This document shows positions 63,569 to 64,000 of a DNA stretch of 64,000 nucleotides, piece by piece. A program made the translations under genes and the position numbers. The notes beneath the pieces are model-generated. The model did no database searches and had not been told where the DNA came from. It saw only the letters and a program-made list of their open reading frames with translations. Origin of the DNA: Citrobacter freundii (lineage in GTDB: Bacteria; Bacteroidota; Bacteroidia; Chitinophagales; Chitinophagaceae); the NCBI GenBank assembly GCA_003243445.1, contig QFQQ01000011.1:62001-126000 (forward strand), given 5' to 3'. Position 1 is the stretch's first letter, and each line of letters starts with the position of its first letter.

Positions 63569-64000
63569 ATGGCGGACATTTTTATAGTAGATGACCACTA
63601 CATGGTGATTGAAGGCATCCGTTCATTATTGCAAAATGAAAAGAATATTGGTTGGCTGGGACATGCTACCAGTGCTACCTCATGCATGGCTTTCCTCAAA
63701 ACGCAGCAACCGGATATTATCCTGATGGATGTGAATCTGCCGGATAAAAGCGGGATCGATCTCTGCAAGGAAGTGAAAGAATTATATCCGTCCATCCTGG
63801 TCCTGGGTTTGAGCACATTCAACCAGCAAACCGTGATCAGGGATATGATGGAGAACGGCGCATCAGGTTATGTATTAAAAAATGCAACGAAAGAAGAATT
63901 GCTGGAAGCGATTGCGGCGAGTTTAAAAGGCAAACTATATTTTAGTCATGAGGCTGCGCAAGCATTGCATGAAAAGACAACAGAATTGCCGTTGATCTCG
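63569..64000 (+). CDS. NarL/FixJ-type response regulator, N-terminal part (3' end outside window)
   Basis: The first 144 residues. Receiver domain with acidic pair D8-D9 (IVDDHYMV), phosphorylation site D54 in IILMDVNLP, and K104 in SGYVLKNAT. The DNA-binding domain is beyond the window edge. Cognate partner of the upstream histidine kinase. Confidence 0.92.
   Translation, partial: MADIFIVDDHYMVIEGIRSLLQNEKNIGWLGHATSATSCMAFLKTQQPDIILMDVNLPDKSGIDLCKEVKELYPSILVLGLSTFNQQTVIRDMMENGASGYVLKNATKEELLEAIAASLKGKLYFSHEAAQALHEKTTELPLIS

Noticed and set aside
1..64000. tRNA, rRNA genes and riboswitches
   Set aside because: Looked for cloverleaf ends and conserved rRNA stretches by eye and saw none; a covariance-model scan would be needed to be certain.

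Overview
The window looks like a chromosomal piece of a Bacteroidota genome, most likely family Chitinophagaceae. Reasons seen in the sequence: a type III glutamine synthetase, a ClpC with UVR motif, a tricorn-type S41 protease, a TonB receptor with an N-terminal carboxypeptidase-regulatory-like domain, an ECF sigma/membrane protein/DUF4097-like operon, a BlaI/M56 pair, and promoters of the Bacteroidota type (TTG or TTTG, about 19-22 nt, TAnnTTTG). The genus assignment is inference.

Layout. 1-41 kb is ordinary core genome: nitrogen assimilation (glnN), dipeptidase, fatty-acid synthesis (accC, accB, accA, on one strand but not one block), translation (efp), BlaI/M56 signalling, thioredoxin, mdh, TonB receptor, ECF sigma operon, lipase, rRNA methyltransferase, DnaQ/GIY-YIG nuclease, FKBP isomerase, cmk, clpC, rnz, dapA, a large DUF6067-like secreted protein and a tricorn protease. 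41-53 kb is an accessory, defence-like island: a DUF1016-type PD-(D/E)XK protein, an HTH/PIN toxin-antitoxin pair, fragments of AbiEii and RhuM genes, an AbiEi/AbiEii type IV pair whose toxin gene carries a frameshift, an unknown gene, then an AT-rich two-gene unit (AAA-like ATPase plus PD-(D/E)XK protein), an XRE regulator and a short RadC/JAB protein. 53-64 kb returns to secreted and envelope proteins and ends in a histidine kinase/response regulator pair cut by the window end.

The most unusual structure is in the spaces between genes. Roughly thirty intergenic gaps carry long inverted repeats (fold-backs). Their arms are built from short 7-10 nt words repeated with small changes, for example GAGGTTCCA, CGCAGATTA, CGATGGT and GCGAATGGC. 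At least nine word families are present. The two arms of one element match almost perfectly (53 of 53 bases in one case), while elements of the same family at different loci differ in word order. Many are two-tier, with an outer pair of arms enclosing a second pair, and several families share a flanking GGCGTA(G/A)G motif that can include the stop codon of the neighbouring gene. They sit between convergent, tandem and divergent genes alike, so simple transcription termination does not explain all of them.

The second candidate for something new is the ATPase/nuclease pair at 48.5-51.3 kb, which has the gene content and setting of a phage-defence system but which I cannot match to a named one.
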